A DNA stretch of 64,000 nucleotides, from NCBI GenBank assembly GCA_035517115.1, contig DATIZL010000010.1, forward strand, positions 26,993 through 90,992. The letters are read 5' to 3'. The position numbers and the translations under genes are program-made. A model generated the notes under the pieces. It was not told the DNA's origin. It was given only the letters and a program-made list of their open reading frames with translations, and did no database searches. The DNA is from Hyphomicrobium_A sp035517115. Its GTDB lineage: Bacteria > Pseudomonadota > Alphaproteobacteria > Rhizobiales > Hyphomicrobiaceae. Positions 45,975 to 57,543 of this stretch are shown in pieces; the stretch's first letter is position 1, and each line of letters starts with the position of its first letter.

Positions 45975-47541
45975 CGGGTTGCGAGGCCGCGGCATCTGCG
46001 GCTGGGGATGCGGCGCGCGCTGGTCCGAGCGCGGAGGCATCGACCGCGTCGCCGCGGAACTGCTGGGCCCTCGCCACCTCGGCCGTCTGCTCGCCGGAGC
46101 GCAAACCTACGGGCGCCGCGGGCCGGTCATCCAAAAGATCGAGCGTGCGCGCGATGTCGGGCGGCACCAGCTTCACGAGCGCGGCATCGTCCGCGGACGG
46201 GGATTCCGTCAGCAGCGGCGCGATCGGGAACGGCCGGTAGGACACCTCCTCCGGGTGATCGTCGTCGAACTCGGGCGCGGGTGCCCATCCGTTGCTGAAG
46301 CCCGCCACGGCTGGTGGTGCGCTGGCCGGCTTTGGCTCCGGCTCGAGCGAGGCGACGTGCACGGGTTGCTTGGCAGCGCCGGCATCCGCTGCTGTGCTCG
46401 GCTCGGCCGCTTTGGGCCGCGAGAAGAGCGGCGGCATTGCATCGGCAGAGGCCGAGACGAGCTTGTCGAGCTTTGCGCGATCGGGCGCCGGCGGACTCGC
46501 CTGCGGGTCGTCGGTCGATTTGAGCGAGGCGAGCGACACGAGCGTGTTGAGTGCGCCCCGATCGGACTCTGACGGCGGAGGCGTCGGCTGTGTCGGCGCG
46601 TGGCGCTGCTGCGGCGGGCTCGTTAGTTGTGGCAGCGGCTGCGAAGGTGCTGCCGCCGGAGCCAGCGAGGCGACGTGGACGCTGCGCGGCCGGGCGAGCT
46701 GAGGCGCCGGCGCGACGACGGACGGCCAGGCGGCGGCGTCGGCGACCTCGACCGCCGGCTTCGGGTGGTTGCGGATATCGAAGTACGCGGCGACCTCGGC
46801 CGCGGCATCCTTGTGCCGCTCCTGCGCGCGGCGCACATCCTCTTTGGTGATGGAGTCGCCGTCATCGGGCTTGTGCTTCGTCTGCCCGTTGGGGAACAGC
46901 AGCGCGAGCTCGTAGCGCGGCAGGCGCGGCCAGGCGCGCACGGGGCCGGTGTCGACGTGCACGAAGGGCGTGCCGGAGGTGGGGTAGTAGCCGACGCCGC
47001 CGACCTCGCGGATCAACGCGGAATAGCGCATCTGCTTCAGCGGAATGTCCGGGAACACCGCGTCGATGGCCTTGCCCAGGATGTGCTGGCTTTGCTTGGC
47101 CTGGCCGCCGACCGTACGGCGGAGCATCTCGTTGGTCTTCTCCGAGCGGTAGCCGCAGATGATGTCGATCGGCACCTTGCTGCCGAGCTCGGTGTGCATC
47201 TCCCACAGCAGGTCGATCGTCCTCGGGTCCATCTCGATCGACTTGTTCTCGCGCCAGTCGCGCAGGAACCAGTTGAGCTTCTTCAAGGCCTCGGGATCGT
47301 ACTTGCCGTCCTTCTTGTAGGTGATGGTGATCGTCTCATCCGTGTGGATGTGGTGCATGGAGATGGTGCGCGTCGTCCCGAAGTCGGCGACGACCCGCGG
47401 CGCACCAGCGCTCACCCCCAGCACTGCGGCAGCCAAGCCCGCGAGGAGCCTTCGTTTACGCAATACCAATGTGCACCCCGTGTCTTGACCGGCGCGGTCG
47501 GCCCGCTCGGCTCCCCGAGCGTCCCTCAATGCAACCGGCAT
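45955..47541 (-). CDS. Large DUF882/M15-type peptidoglycan hydrolase-like protein
   Basis: 528 residues as drawn from 47541; the true start may be ~25 residues further in, at the basic pair before the hydrophobic signal (RKRRLLAGLAAAVLGVSAGA, Tat-like). The DUF882 domain (~50-240) has DPRTIDLLWEMHTELGSKVP, IDIICGYRSEKTNEMLRRT, the zinc motif SQHILGKAIDAVF and FVHVDTGPVRAWPR. These proteins (YcbK-like) are predicted periplasmic D,D- or L,D-carboxypeptidases. The second half is a long Ala/Pro/Ser-rich disordered region. It lies directly downstream of nothing on the same strand but is followed upstream by an L,D-transpeptidase, suggesting shared wall function. Confidence 0.85.
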   Translation of the reverse strand: MPVALRDARGAERADRAGQDTGCTLVLRKRRLLAGLAAAVLGVSAGAPRVVADFGTTRTISMHHIHTDETITITYKKDGKYDPEALKKLNWFLRDWRENKSIEMDPRTIDLLWEMHTELGSKVPIDIICGYRSEKTNEMLRRTVGGQAKQSQHILGKAIDAVFPDIPLKQMRYSALIREVGGVGYYPTSGTPFVHVDTGPVRAWPRLPRYELALLFPNGQTKHKPDDGDSITKEDVRRAQERHKDAAAEVAAYFDIRNHPKPAVEVADAAAWPSVVAPAPQLARPRSVHVASLAPAAAPSQPLPQLTSPPQQRHAPTQPTPPPSESDRGALNTLVSLASLKSTDDPQASPPAPDRAKLDKLVSASADAMPPLFSRPKAAEPSTAADAGAAKQPVHVASLEPEPKPASAPPAVAGFSNGWAPAPEFDDDHPEEVSYRPFPIAPLLTESPSADDAALVKLVPPDIARTLDLLDDRPAAPVGLRSGEQTAEVARAQQFRGDAVDASALGPARAASPAADAAASQPVKTPAR

Positions 47542-47694
47542 TCACGTTTCCCTCAGGGTTAACCCTCAACCCTTAACGGTTGGTAACCTTTGAATGCGGG
47601 CAGAAGTGGGCTCGGCCGCGGCCATATCGGGGCGAGCCGCGGATTTGCCCCGCAACTCGCGCGCCAGCCGGGATTTGCGGTTTGCGAGGCTAAG

Positions 47695-49506
47695 TCAGAA
47701 GCCGCCGCCGAGCGCCGAGGAGAAGAAGTCGTTGATGCTCTTCAACGGGTTGCCCGAGGCATAGGCCACGCTCTCCGGCGTCTGCACCGGGGCGAGGTGG
47801 TTCGGCCCTTTGACGATCTCGCTCCAACGTCCCTCGAGGGCCTGCGTGATGCGCTTCTCGTGCCCGTAGACGTCGCGCGCGGTCTGCAGCTCGCCCTTCT
47901 CGTCGACCCAGGCGGTGAAGTAGGTGATGTGCACGCCGATCTTCTTCTCGATCTGCACCTCGTTGTTGTCGGGCCCGGCGGCGAGCAGCTCGGCGATCTT
48001 GGCGGCGTCCCAGCCCTTGTCCTCAAAGAGCAGGATCTCGGCCATGCGGCGCGGGTTGCGTACGCGCATGCAGCCGTGGCTGAAGGGCCGGCTCGCCTCG
48101 TCGAACAGGTTCTTGTTCGGCGTGTCGTGCATATAGACGGTGTGCTTGTTGGGGAAGGCGAACTTCAGCTCGCCCAGCACGTTGCTGCCGCCCGGCGGCT
48201 GGTAGATATCGAACTTGCGGATATCGGATGAGCCCCAATCGACGCTCAAGGGATCGCGGCCGTTCTGCGAGACGCGCAGGCCCTGGCGCTGGAAGTAGGT
48301 GCCGCCGCGGGCGAGGCTCGGCCACAGCTCCAGCACCTTGATCGATTCCGGCACGTTCCAGCGCGGCTTGAAGATGATCGTCTTCATGCTCTCGGAGAAC
48401 ACCGGCGTCTGCTTGTCCGGGAGGCCCGTGATCACGCGCTCGGTGTGGATCACGGCGCCGTTCTTGACGATGCGCAGCGTGAACTCGGGGATGTTGACCG
48501 TGACGTAGAGGTCGCCGAGGTCGTCGGGCATCCAGCGCCACTCTTCCATGTTGGCGAGGACCTTCTTCGGGGAGAGCACCTCGATGTCGTTGAGCGCGGC
48601 GCGCGTCGAGTTGCCGACGATGCCGTCGGGGCGCATGCCGTGCTCCTTCTGGAAGGCCATGACGGCGGCCTTCAGCCCGTCGTCGTAGAAGGTCTCGTCA
48701 ACCGGCTTGCCGGCAGTGGCGGCCGGCAGCGGCACCTCCAGCCGCTTGCGCAGCAGCGCGACCTGCGGATCGCGCTTGCCGGGGCTGATATGGCCGCCGT
48801 CGGGGATGCGGACGATGGTCGGCGGTGTCACGGCGCCGGAGCGCAGCTCGAGGTATTTCTGGCGCAGCTTCTCGAACTGCGGATGCTTCGGGTGGAGGCC
48901 GCGCAGATAGGCGTCGGGCTCGCCCGCCGCCGCGATCTTCTCGAGCACGTCCTTGGGGTCGAGGAGCTGCGGCACGCGGTCGAGGTAGGAGGAGAGCTGC
49001 GTCGCTGGATCGGCAATGCGCCCGCCGCGGGCGTAGCGCGCGTATTTCAACACCGCGAGCGACAGCGTCACCTCGGTGTCGGCGAGAGCTTCGGGTGTCG
49101 CACCAGCCGCCACGGGCTGCGGCACGACAAAGTCATGGGCCTCGAGCCCCCAATCGTCCGCCTTCTCAATCTCGGCGATGGCAGCTGCTGCCTTCGGGCT
49201 CAAGCCGGTGGCCGTGATCCACAGCGGCGCATACCCGTGCGCGCCATAGAATGCCGCCAGCGCGGCGCTGTCCTGCGCGTCGGCATCGCGGCGCGCCTTA
49301 GCGGCGGCGTTGAGCGTCTGCTGCAGGGCGATGCCGAGAGGATCCTGCGGCGCGGGTGCCGGCGCAACGGCCGGAGCGGTGGAAGGAAGCGCTTCCGTGG
49401 CAGCGACGCGGGGCGGGGGTGCCGGCTTCTTGACCTCGGCGATCGCCACGAAACCGGAGCTCCGGGCGACACCGAGAGCCAGCACGCACCACCGCAACAT
49501 ACGCAT
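47695..49506 (-). CDS. Murein L,D-transpeptidase (YcbB/LdtD-like)
   Basis: 603 residues. A signal peptide is followed by an Ala/Pro linker. The scaffold domain (~75-260) contains FYGAHGYAPLWITATGLSPK, and a peptidoglycan-binding helix bundle covers AVMAFQKEHGMRPDGIVGNS. The YkuD catalytic domain (~330-520) carries HTVYMHDTPNKNLF and RPFSHGCMRVRNP, with the catalytic Cys and His. The enzyme makes 3-3 cross-links in peptidoglycan or attaches proteins to it, and is beta-lactam tolerant except to carbapenems. It reads towards the DUF882 gene on the same strand, 150 bases away. The long N-terminal scaffold is the LdtD type. Confidence 0.93.
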   Translation of the reverse strand: MRMLRWCVLALGVARSSGFVAIAEVKKPAPPPRVAATEALPSTAPAVAPAPAPQDPLGIALQQTLNAAAKARRDADAQDSAALAAFYGAHGYAPLWITATGLSPKAAAAIAEIEKADDWGLEAHDFVVPQPVAAGATPEALADTEVTLSLAVLKYARYARGGRIADPATQLSSYLDRVPQLLDPKDVLEKIAAAGEPDAYLRGLHPKHPQFEKLRQKYLELRSGAVTPPTIVRIPDGGHISPGKRDPQVALLRKRLEVPLPAATAGKPVDETFYDDGLKAAVMAFQKEHGMRPDGIVGNSTRAALNDIEVLSPKKVLANMEEWRWMPDDLGDLYVTVNIPEFTLRIVKNGAVIHTERVITGLPDKQTPVFSESMKTIIFKPRWNVPESIKVLELWPSLARGGTYFQRQGLRVSQNGRDPLSVDWGSSDIRKFDIYQPPGGSNVLGELKFAFPNKHTVYMHDTPNKNLFDEASRPFSHGCMRVRNPRRMAEILLFEDKGWDAAKIAELLAAGPDNNEVQIEKKIGVHITYFTAWVDEKGELQTARDVYGHEKRITQALEGRWSEIVKGPNHLAPVQTPESVAYASGNPLKSINDFFSSALGGGF

Positions 49507-49678
49507 TCTCCACGCTCAAGACCGGCCGGCACGCTATCCGAGCCACGATGCAGCCGCCACAGCGGGGTTGCGCCATCGGCGTCGATGACAAAAGGCTGCG
49601 GGAGAACTGTTGCGCAATTGCGACGGAACGTGTCCGCTATCTTGGAGCGCACACAAAAAGAGAGCGCCGCAAATGAGA

Positions 49679-49710
49679 GCGCCGCGCCACCCCCGAGGGC
49701 GACGCGGCGC
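49679..49710 (-). terminator. Hairpin after the NtrC-type regulator gene
   Basis: GCGCCGCG (49679-49686) pairs with CGCGGCGC (49703-49710). On the minus strand it follows the regulator stop codon by 30 bases, and a CTTTTTGTG tract lies ~25 bases further on. A repeated GCGGCGCTCTC motif flanks it. The gap 49507-49739 holds no gene. Confidence 0.45.
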
Positions 49711-49739
49711 GCTGATCGAGGAGGGAAGTCGGGCGGCGC

Positions 49740-51245
<1,506 letters not shown>

Positions 51246-51504
51246 ATGCCACTCGAACTCAACCTCACCGACCCTGAACCGGCGCGCACCTCCCCCAAAT
51301 TGCTTCGGAAAAGGACAGTTGGCCACCAGCAGGTCACTCAACAGAGACGAGATTGCCCAACATCGGTAAATAAGGCGTTGCAGGCGGGCTCAGGTTGAGC
51401 CTTTTTTGGGCAGAAGCCCCGCTGCGACCCCATAACGGCGTTGCCAATGCGGGGCATGATGCCCAGGTTAATGGCCCGCCCCCTTCCGATCCGGAGACCA
51501 CTCG

Positions 51505-53364
51505 ATGCCAATGAAAACGCGCGGCTTGCCGCTTCCTGCCGATGCCCGCCAGCAGCACGGGACCGGGAGCGGCGCGGCGGCCGAGCTTGGCCCGCTGCCC
51601 GAGTGGAGCCTCGCCGATCTCTATCCTGCGCCCGACGCACCCGAGGTCGCCCGCGATCTCGATCGGGCCGCAGCGGAAGCCCGGCGCATCAAGGAGGCCT
51701 ATCACGGCAAGCTCGCAACTCTCGAGGCGGACGCGCTCGCCAGCGCCATCGAGGAGCTGGAGCGCCTCGCCGAGCTGATGGGACGGCTCGGGTCGTTCGC
51801 GGGGCTCAACTACGCCGCCGATCAGTCGGACCAGGCGCGCGCCAAGTTCTACGGCGACATCTCTGAGAAGCTGACGGCGATCTCCACCGACGTCATCTTC
51901 TTCGATCTCGAGCTCAATCAGATCGACGACAAGCGCATGGCCGAGGCGTTGAAGGCGTCGGCGCGGCTCGCGCACTACAAGCCGTGGATCGAGAACGTGC
52001 GCAAGGAGAAGCCCTACCAGCTTGAGGAGACGCTGGAGCGGCTGTTCCACGAGAAGAGCCAGACCTCCAACTCGGCATGGGACCGGCTCTTCAGCGAGAC
52101 CATGACGGCGCTGCGCTTCCCCGTCGCGGGCGCGCCCGAGCCGCTTCCCTTGGAGCTCACGCTCAACCTGCTCTCCGACCCGAGCGAGGAAAAACGCAAG
52201 GCCGCGGCGGAGGCACTCGCCAAGGTGTTCAAGGACAATGTCCGCCTGTTTGCGCTCATCACCAACACGCTGGCGAAGGACAAGGAGATCTCCGACCGCT
52301 GGCGCGGCTTCAAGGACGTGGCCGACAGCCGCCATCTCGCCAACCGTGTGGAGGCCCCCGTCGTGGAGGCGCTGGCGAAGAGCGTGCGCGACGCCTACCC
52401 GAGGCTGTCGCACCGCTACTACAAGATGAAGGCGAAGTGGCTCGGCAAGGAGCGGCTTGCGCACTGGGACCGCAACGCGCCGCTCCCCGACAAGCCCGAG
52501 CGCACGTTCGCCTGGCCGGATGCCCGCGCGCTGGTGCTTGGCGCCTACGGCGCCTTCGCGCCGGAAATGGCGGGCATCGCAAGCGAATTCTTCGACAAGC
52601 GTTGGATCGACGCCGCCATACGGCCCGGCAAGGCGCCGGGCGCCTTCTCGGCGGCGACGGTGCCGTCCGTGCACCCCTATGTGCTGCTCAACTATCTCGG
52701 CAAGCCGCGCGACGTGATGACGCTCGCGCACGAGCTCGGCCACGGCGTGCACCAGATGCTCGCGCGTCCGCAAGGGGCGCTGATGGCGCCGACACCGCTG
52801 ACGCTCGCGGAGACCGCGTCCGTGTTCGGCGAGATGCTGACGTTCAAGGCGCTTCTGAAGGAGATCCGCGATCCCAAGGAGCGCAAGGCGTTCCTCGCCG
52901 GCAAAGTCGAGGACATGCTCAACACGGTGGTGCGCCAGATCGCGTTCTACACCTTCGAGCGCAAGGTGCACGAGGCGCGCCGGCAGGGCGAGCTGACGCC
53001 AGACCAGCTCAACGCCATCTGGCTCGAGGTGCAGTCGGAAAGCTTGGGGCCCGGCGTCGAGCTCAAGCCCGGCTACGAGGTGTTCTGGACCTACGTGCCG
53101 CACTTCATCCATTCCCCGTTCTACGTGTACGCCTATGCGTTCGGGGACTGCCTGGTGAACTCGCTCTACGGCCTCTACGAGGAGGCGCATCCGGGCTTCG
53201 TCGCCAAGTATTTCGACATGCTCAAAGCGGGGGGCTCCAAGCACCACTCGGAGCTCTTGGCCCCGTTCGGGCTCGACGCCTCCAAGCCCGAGTTCTGGCA
53301 GAAGGGGCTCAAGGTCATAGAGGGCATGATCGACGAGCTGGAGCGGGCCGACGCGGCAGCCTGA
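51505..53364 (+). CDS. pepF: Oligoendopeptidase F (M3 family)
   Basis: 619 residues. The M3 core has the zinc motif HELGHGVHQML and the second-half ETASVFGEMLTFKALL, with LAETASVFGE carrying the third ligand Glu. The N-terminal region (LPEWSLADLYPAPDAPEVAR, LGSFAGLNYAADQSDQARAK) matches PepF/M3B oligopeptidases. It cleaves short peptides of ~7-17 residues in the cytoplasm. The substrate-binding C-terminus contains YVPHFIHSPFYVYAYAFGDC. No ribosome site stands out before the ATG at 51505. It is divergent from the regulator gene. Confidence 0.95.
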   Translation: MPMKTRGLPLPADARQQHGTGSGAAAELGPLPEWSLADLYPAPDAPEVARDLDRAAAEARRIKEAYHGKLATLEADALASAIEELERLAELMGRLGSFAGLNYAADQSDQARAKFYGDISEKLTAISTDVIFFDLELNQIDDKRMAEALKASARLAHYKPWIENVRKEKPYQLEETLERLFHEKSQTSNSAWDRLFSETMTALRFPVAGAPEPLPLELTLNLLSDPSEEKRKAAAEALAKVFKDNVRLFALITNTLAKDKEISDRWRGFKDVADSRHLANRVEAPVVEALAKSVRDAYPRLSHRYYKMKAKWLGKERLAHWDRNAPLPDKPERTFAWPDARALVLGAYGAFAPEMAGIASEFFDKRWIDAAIRPGKAPGAFSAATVPSVHPYVLLNYLGKPRDVMTLAHELGHGVHQMLARPQGALMAPTPLTLAETASVFGEMLTFKALLKEIRDPKERKAFLAGKVEDMLNTVVRQIAFYTFERKVHEARRQGELTPDQLNAIWLEVQSESLGPGVELKPGYEVFWTYVPHFIHSPFYVYAYAFGDCLVNSLYGLYEEAHPGFVAKYFDMLKAGGSKHHSELLAPFGLDASKPEFWQKGLKVIEGMIDELERADAAA

Positions 53365-53554
53365 GTGACTGTCGCAGCGTCGAAATCGCGCTGAGATAGA
53401 ATAACGTTTCGCTGGCGCCGATCCGCCGGCCTAAGCCCTTGTCCCCGCGTCAGACTCTTCCGCCCTTGTCAAGGGCCCGAAGCAAGGGGGCGTAGCGATT
53501 TAGGGGGTTTCCCTTAGCCGCCATTAACGGCTACAAGCGCGCGCCATTGCTGCA

Positions 53555-55486
53555 GTGCAGGCAGCTAACGTGAGGTGCCAGGTGGCACAGTTGCAGGTGG
53601 CGAAGGGCTTGGAGCACCCCGACGACACGCTCGACAAGCACTTTTGGCCGCTCGTGCTCGGATGCATCGGCGTCGTCTACGGCGACATCGGCACGAGCCC
53701 GCTCTACGCGTTTCATGAGGCGATCATCGCCGCCAAGGCCACGAGCTTTGCCGGCCGCGAAGCCGTGTTCGGCGTGCTGTCGCTCATTCTGTGGGCGCTC
53801 TTGCTGATCGTGACCCTCAAGTACGTGATCATCCTGCTGCGCGCCGACAACCACGGCGAGGGCGGCACGTTCGCGCTGATGGCGCTCGGCCAGTCGGTGG
53901 CCAAGCGCAGCGCACCGCTGATCTTGGGGCTGGGAATAGCCGGAGCGTCGTTCTTCTATGGCGATGCCGTCATCACGCCGGCCATCTCGGTGCTGTCGGC
54001 GGTCGAAGGCTTAAATCTCGTCTCGCCCAAATTTGCCGACGTCGTGCTCCCGCTTTCGACCGTCATTCTCATCGTCTTGTTTGCCGGCCAATCGCGCGGG
54101 ACGGCAACGGTCGCTGCCCTGTTCGGGCCGGTCATGGTCCTCTGGTTTGCCGCTATCGCCGCCGGAGGGCTGGTGCATATCGTCGCCAACCCCGACGTGC
54201 TGGTCGCCGTCAGCCCCGAGTACGGAATCAGGTTCCTGTTCAAGCATGGGATCATCGGGCTCACCGTGCTCGGCCTCGTGTTTCTGGCGGTCACGGGCGC
54301 GGAGGCGCTCTACGCCGATCTCGGTCACTTCGGCCGCAAGCCGATTCAATTCGCCTGGCTCGCGCTCGTCCTTCCCGCGCTCGTCATCAACTATTTCGGC
54401 CAGGGCGCCCTCGTCCTCCAGCGTCCAGATGCCCTCGAGAATCCCTTTTATCTGCTCTACCCCGACTGGGCGCTCGTCCCCATGGTGATCCTCGCCACGC
54501 TCGCGACCATCATTGCGAGCCAGGCCGTCATCACCGGCGCCTACTCGCTGACGCGGCAGGCAATCCAGCTCGGCCTCTTGCCGCGCTTTGGCATCACCCA
54601 CACCTCCGAATCCGTCTCCGGGCAGATCTATATGCCGCGCGTGAACTGGCTCCTGCTCTTGGCGGTGATGCTGGTGGTGCTGCTGTTCAAGACCTCCAGC
54701 AACCTCGCGGCCGCTTACGGTGTCGCGGTGACGGCGCAAATGATCATCGCCTCGCTCATGGCGTTCTTCGTCATTTGGCGCATGTGGGGCTGGAAGCTGT
54801 GGCAGGTCGCGGCCTTGATCGTGCCGCTCCTTCTCGTCGAGCAGGCGTTCTTCGCGGCGAACATGCTGAAGCTGTTCGAGGGCGCCTGGGTGCCGCTCCT
54901 GATGGCCGGGTGCGTTGCGCTCGTGATCACCACCTGGGTCAGGGGCGCACGGCTGCTCGCCAAGCAGACGCGCAAGAACGAGGCGGACCTCGACTGGCTG
55001 TTGCGCAAGCTCGAGGCCAAGCCCCCCCACCGCGTGCCGGGCACGGCGGTGTTCTTCACCGCAGACCCGACCGCGGCGCCGACCGCGCTCATGCACAACT
55101 TGAAGCACAACCGCGTGCTGCACGAGCGCAACATCATCCTCTCCATCAAGACCGAGGACACCCCGCGCGTGCCGCGCTACGAGCGGGTGACGGTCGACCG
55201 CGTCAGCGACACCTTCATCCGCGTGGTCGCGCGCTACGGCTTCATGGAGACGCCGAGCGTGCCGAAGATCTTCGAGCAGTGCCGGCGCAAGGATCTCAAC
55301 GTCGACGTGAGCGCGACCTCCTTCTTCCTGTCGCGGCGCAACTTGAAGCCCACGCCCAAGTCCGAGATGCCGGCCTGGCAGGACCGGCTGTTCGTGGCGC
55401 TCGCGCGCAGCGCGCAGGACGCCACGACCTACTTCCAGATCCCGACCGACCGCGTCGTCGAGGTGGGCACCCAGGTCGCGGTCTAA
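53555..55486 (+). CDS. kup: KUP-family potassium uptake protein
   Basis: 643 residues with about 12 membrane helices. Family signatures are LGCIGVVYGDIGTSPLYAFH, LLRADNHGEGGTFALMAL, ASFFYGDAVITPAISVLSAV, EALYADLGHFGRKPIQFAW and the C-terminal cytoplasmic domain (~475-643: PGTAVFFTADPTAAPTALMH, RVSDTFIRVVARYGFMETPS). It is a K+/H+ symporter. The start is a GTG at 53555; nearby GTG codons at 53570 and 53582 are alternatives. The preceding ~190 bases show no other gene. A protein-kinase-like gene follows 70 bases later. Confidence 0.95.
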   Translation: MQAANVRCQVAQLQVAKGLEHPDDTLDKHFWPLVLGCIGVVYGDIGTSPLYAFHEAIIAAKATSFAGREAVFGVLSLILWALLLIVTLKYVIILLRADNHGEGGTFALMALGQSVAKRSAPLILGLGIAGASFFYGDAVITPAISVLSAVEGLNLVSPKFADVVLPLSTVILIVLFAGQSRGTATVAALFGPVMVLWFAAIAAGGLVHIVANPDVLVAVSPEYGIRFLFKHGIIGLTVLGLVFLAVTGAEALYADLGHFGRKPIQFAWLALVLPALVINYFGQGALVLQRPDALENPFYLLYPDWALVPMVILATLATIIASQAVITGAYSLTRQAIQLGLLPRFGITHTSESVSGQIYMPRVNWLLLLAVMLVVLLFKTSSNLAAAYGVAVTAQMIIASLMAFFVIWRMWGWKLWQVAALIVPLLLVEQAFFAANMLKLFEGAWVPLLMAGCVALVITTWVRGARLLAKQTRKNEADLDWLLRKLEAKPPHRVPGTAVFFTADPTAAPTALMHNLKHNRVLHERNIILSIKTEDTPRVPRYERVTVDRVSDTFIRVVARYGFMETPSVPKIFEQCRRKDLNVDVSATSFFLSRRNLKPTPKSEMPAWQDRLFVALARSAQDATTYFQIPTDRVVEVGTQVAV

Positions 55487-55556
55487 GCCGCCTTGCAGGC
55501 AGCTTGGCGCGCCCCGATATGCTTGGGGCGCGGCATGCGCTTCGGGATCACCGTCA

Positions 55557-56942
55557 ATGGCGAACGAGGAGAACAGATTTTCGGCGCGGGCCGCGCGCTA
55601 CGTGCGTGTCGGCACCAACATGGGGGCCGTCGCTGCGCGCGTCGCCGGCGGGCGCCTGCTCGGGCGCGACTACGAGCCGGCGCGTGCCGCGGCCGATCTC
55701 GCGGTGGCGCTCGGAGGGCTCAAGGGTCCGCTGATGAAGGTGGCGCAGTTCCTGTCCACCATCCCCGAGGCGCTGCCCGCAGTGTACGCGCGCGAGCTCA
55801 TGCAATTGCAGTCTGCGGCGCCCGCGATGGGACCGGCTTTTGTCAAGCGCCGGCTCGCGGCCGAGCTGGGGCCCGACTGGGCGCAGCGCTTCCAAAGCTT
55901 CGATATGGAGGCCGCCGCTTCCGCCTCCCTCGGTCAGGTGCACAGGGCGCTCGCGCACGACGGCCGCTGCCTCGCCGTCAAGCTGCAGTATCCCGACATG
56001 CCGTCGGCGGTGGAAGCCGACCTCGCCCAGCTCAAGGCCGTCTTCGCCATCCACGCGCGCATGGACCCGGCCGTAGCGACCGGGGAGATCCAGAAGGAGA
56101 TCGCAGCGCGCTTGCGCGAGGAGCTCGATTACGAGCTGGAGGCGCGTCACATGCGTCTTTATCGCGCGATCTTCGCCGCCGACGAGCGCATCCGCGTGCC
56201 GGACGTTCTGCCGGAGCTATCGACCAAGCGCCTCCTCACCATGACGTGGCTGGAGGGCAAGAAGCTGCTCGACTACAAGCAGGCCGCGCTCGAAGACCGC
56301 AACGTCATCGCCCGCGCCATGTTCCGCGCCTGGTGGTTCCCCTTCAGCCACTACGGCGTTATCCACGGCGATCCGCACCTCGGCAACTACACGATCTTCC
56401 ATGAGGGTGACGGAGACCGTCCGCCCAATGCGGCCGTCAAACCGGCCGGCATCAACCTCCTTGACTACGGCTGCATCCGCACCTTCCACCCTTCGTTCGT
56501 GCAGGGGGTCATCGATCTCTACAACGGGCTCCTCGGTGGCGACCGCGAGCTCGTCGTTCACGCTTACGAGACGTGGGGTTTCCGCGGGCTCTCCGCCGAG
56601 CTGATCGAGGCGCTGAACATCTGGGCGCGCTTCATCTACGGGCCTCTGCTCGAGGACCGCGAGCGCGTCATCGACGAAGGCACGACACCGGCCGAGTACG
56701 GGCGCAAGGAAGCATCCCGCGTGCACAAGATCCTGCGCGACAAGGGGCCGGTCACCGTGCCGCGCGAGTTCGTGTTCATGGACCGCGCGGCGATCGGGCT
56801 CGGCGGCGTGTTCTTGCACCTCGGCGCGCGGCAGAACTGGTATCGCCTGTTCAACGAGACGATCGAAGGGTTCAAGCTTGCGGACGTGGAGGCGCGCCAG
56901 CGCGCAGCCTTCGCGGCGGCCGGCGTGCCGCTGCCCGAATAG
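55557..56942 (+). CDS. ABC1/UbiB-family atypical kinase
   Basis: 461 residues. The KxGQ-like segment reads LMKVAQFLSTIPEALPAVYA, the ABC1 A-rich loop is AAASASLGQVHRALAHDGRC, and the catalytic blocks are GRCLAVKLQYPDMP, VIHGDPHLGNYTIF and NLLDYGCIRTF. The family includes UbiB/COQ8, needed for ubiquinone synthesis through ATPase activity. The KxGQ Gly-Gln is here VAQ, as in several bacterial relatives. There is no ubiE or ubiJ nearby, so a role in quinone synthesis is only possible. The ATG at 55557 follows the kup stop codon by 70 bases without an obvious ribosome site. Confidence 0.87.
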   Translation: MANEENRFSARAARYVRVGTNMGAVAARVAGGRLLGRDYEPARAAADLAVALGGLKGPLMKVAQFLSTIPEALPAVYARELMQLQSAAPAMGPAFVKRRLAAELGPDWAQRFQSFDMEAAASASLGQVHRALAHDGRCLAVKLQYPDMPSAVEADLAQLKAVFAIHARMDPAVATGEIQKEIAARLREELDYELEARHMRLYRAIFAADERIRVPDVLPELSTKRLLTMTWLEGKKLLDYKQAALEDRNVIARAMFRAWWFPFSHYGVIHGDPHLGNYTIFHEGDGDRPPNAAVKPAGINLLDYGCIRTFHPSFVQGVIDLYNGLLGGDRELVVHAYETWGFRGLSAELIEALNIWARFIYGPLLEDRERVIDEGTTPAEYGRKEASRVHKILRDKGPVTVPREFVFMDRAAIGLGGVFLHLGARQNWYRLFNETIEGFKLADVEARQRAAFAAAGVPLPE

Positions 56943-56951
56943 CGGAGCGCG

Positions 56952-57197
56952 CTAGAGTCCCGACTCGCCCTCGATATCTTGCCGGCGCCGCAGGTACTCC
57001 TCGCGATCGATCTCGCCGCGGGCGTAGCGCTCGTCGAGGATGTCGCGCGGAGTGCGGGCGCGCGGCTCGTCTCCGCTGGGGCCGATCCCGCGCATGTAGG
57101 GGACGATCAGCGCGGCCAGCACGACGAGCAGGATGATCACCAGCACGGGGCCGAGCAGCATGCCTCCTCCCCAACCCATTCCCCACCAGTCATGCAT
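56952..57197 (-). CDS. SHOCT-domain small membrane protein
   Basis: 81 residues. A Gly/Trp-rich start (MHDWWGMGWGGGMLLGPVLV) leads into one membrane helix, and the C-terminus is a SHOCT motif (TPRDILDERYARGEIDREEY, LRRRQDIEG), a short helical unit found at protein ends, often in redox or membrane proteins. It lies 11 bases downstream of the DUF2892 gene on the same strand, and the two form a small operon. The function is unknown. Confidence 0.82.
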   Translation of the reverse strand: MHDWWGMGWGGGMLLGPVLVIILLVVLAALIVPYMRGIGPSGDEPRARTPRDILDERYARGEIDREEYLRRRQDIEGESGL

Positions 57198-57208
57198 TTC
57201 TACTTACC

Positions 57209-57412
57209 TCAAGTGACAGCGGGTCCGGTCTTGATGTGCAGCAGCGAATAGACGGGGCACCAGCCGACGAGCCCCGTGACCAGCGGCACCAACCCGATCC
57301 AGCCCCAGACATAGGCGCGGTCCATGCCGAACAGCCCGATGGGGAAGGCGATCAGCACCAAGCCCACGGCGATGCGCAGCGCGCGGTCAAGCTTTCCTTC
57401 GTTGAGGTCCAT
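57209..57412 (-). CDS. DUF2892 (YgaP transmembrane domain-like) membrane protein
   Basis: 67 residues from the ATG at 57412, with GGGAGA 6-7 bases upstream on the minus strand. Two helices (ALRIAVGLVLIAFPIGLFG, WGWIGLVPLVTGLVGWCPVY) and the family end CPVYSLLHIKT are present. DUF2892 units occur alone or as the membrane half of the YgaP rhodanese. They are often near sulphur- or redox-related genes. It heads the two-gene unit with the SHOCT protein and is divergent from a cytochrome c gene. Confidence 0.85.
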   Translation of the reverse strand: MDLNEGKLDRALRIAVGLVLIAFPIGLFGMDRAYVWGWIGLVPLVTGLVGWCPVYSLLHIKTGPAVT

Positions 57413-57543
57413 GGCAAATCTCCCTTGTCTGGGCGCCTGCACGCTAGACGATCGCGCCTGCAAGCGCCGTGACTTGGATCAACCGCGCGCGCAGATGGAA
57501 TCGGTTAGGCTTCCGCTTCAGGCTGCGGCAAGGAGAGACACCG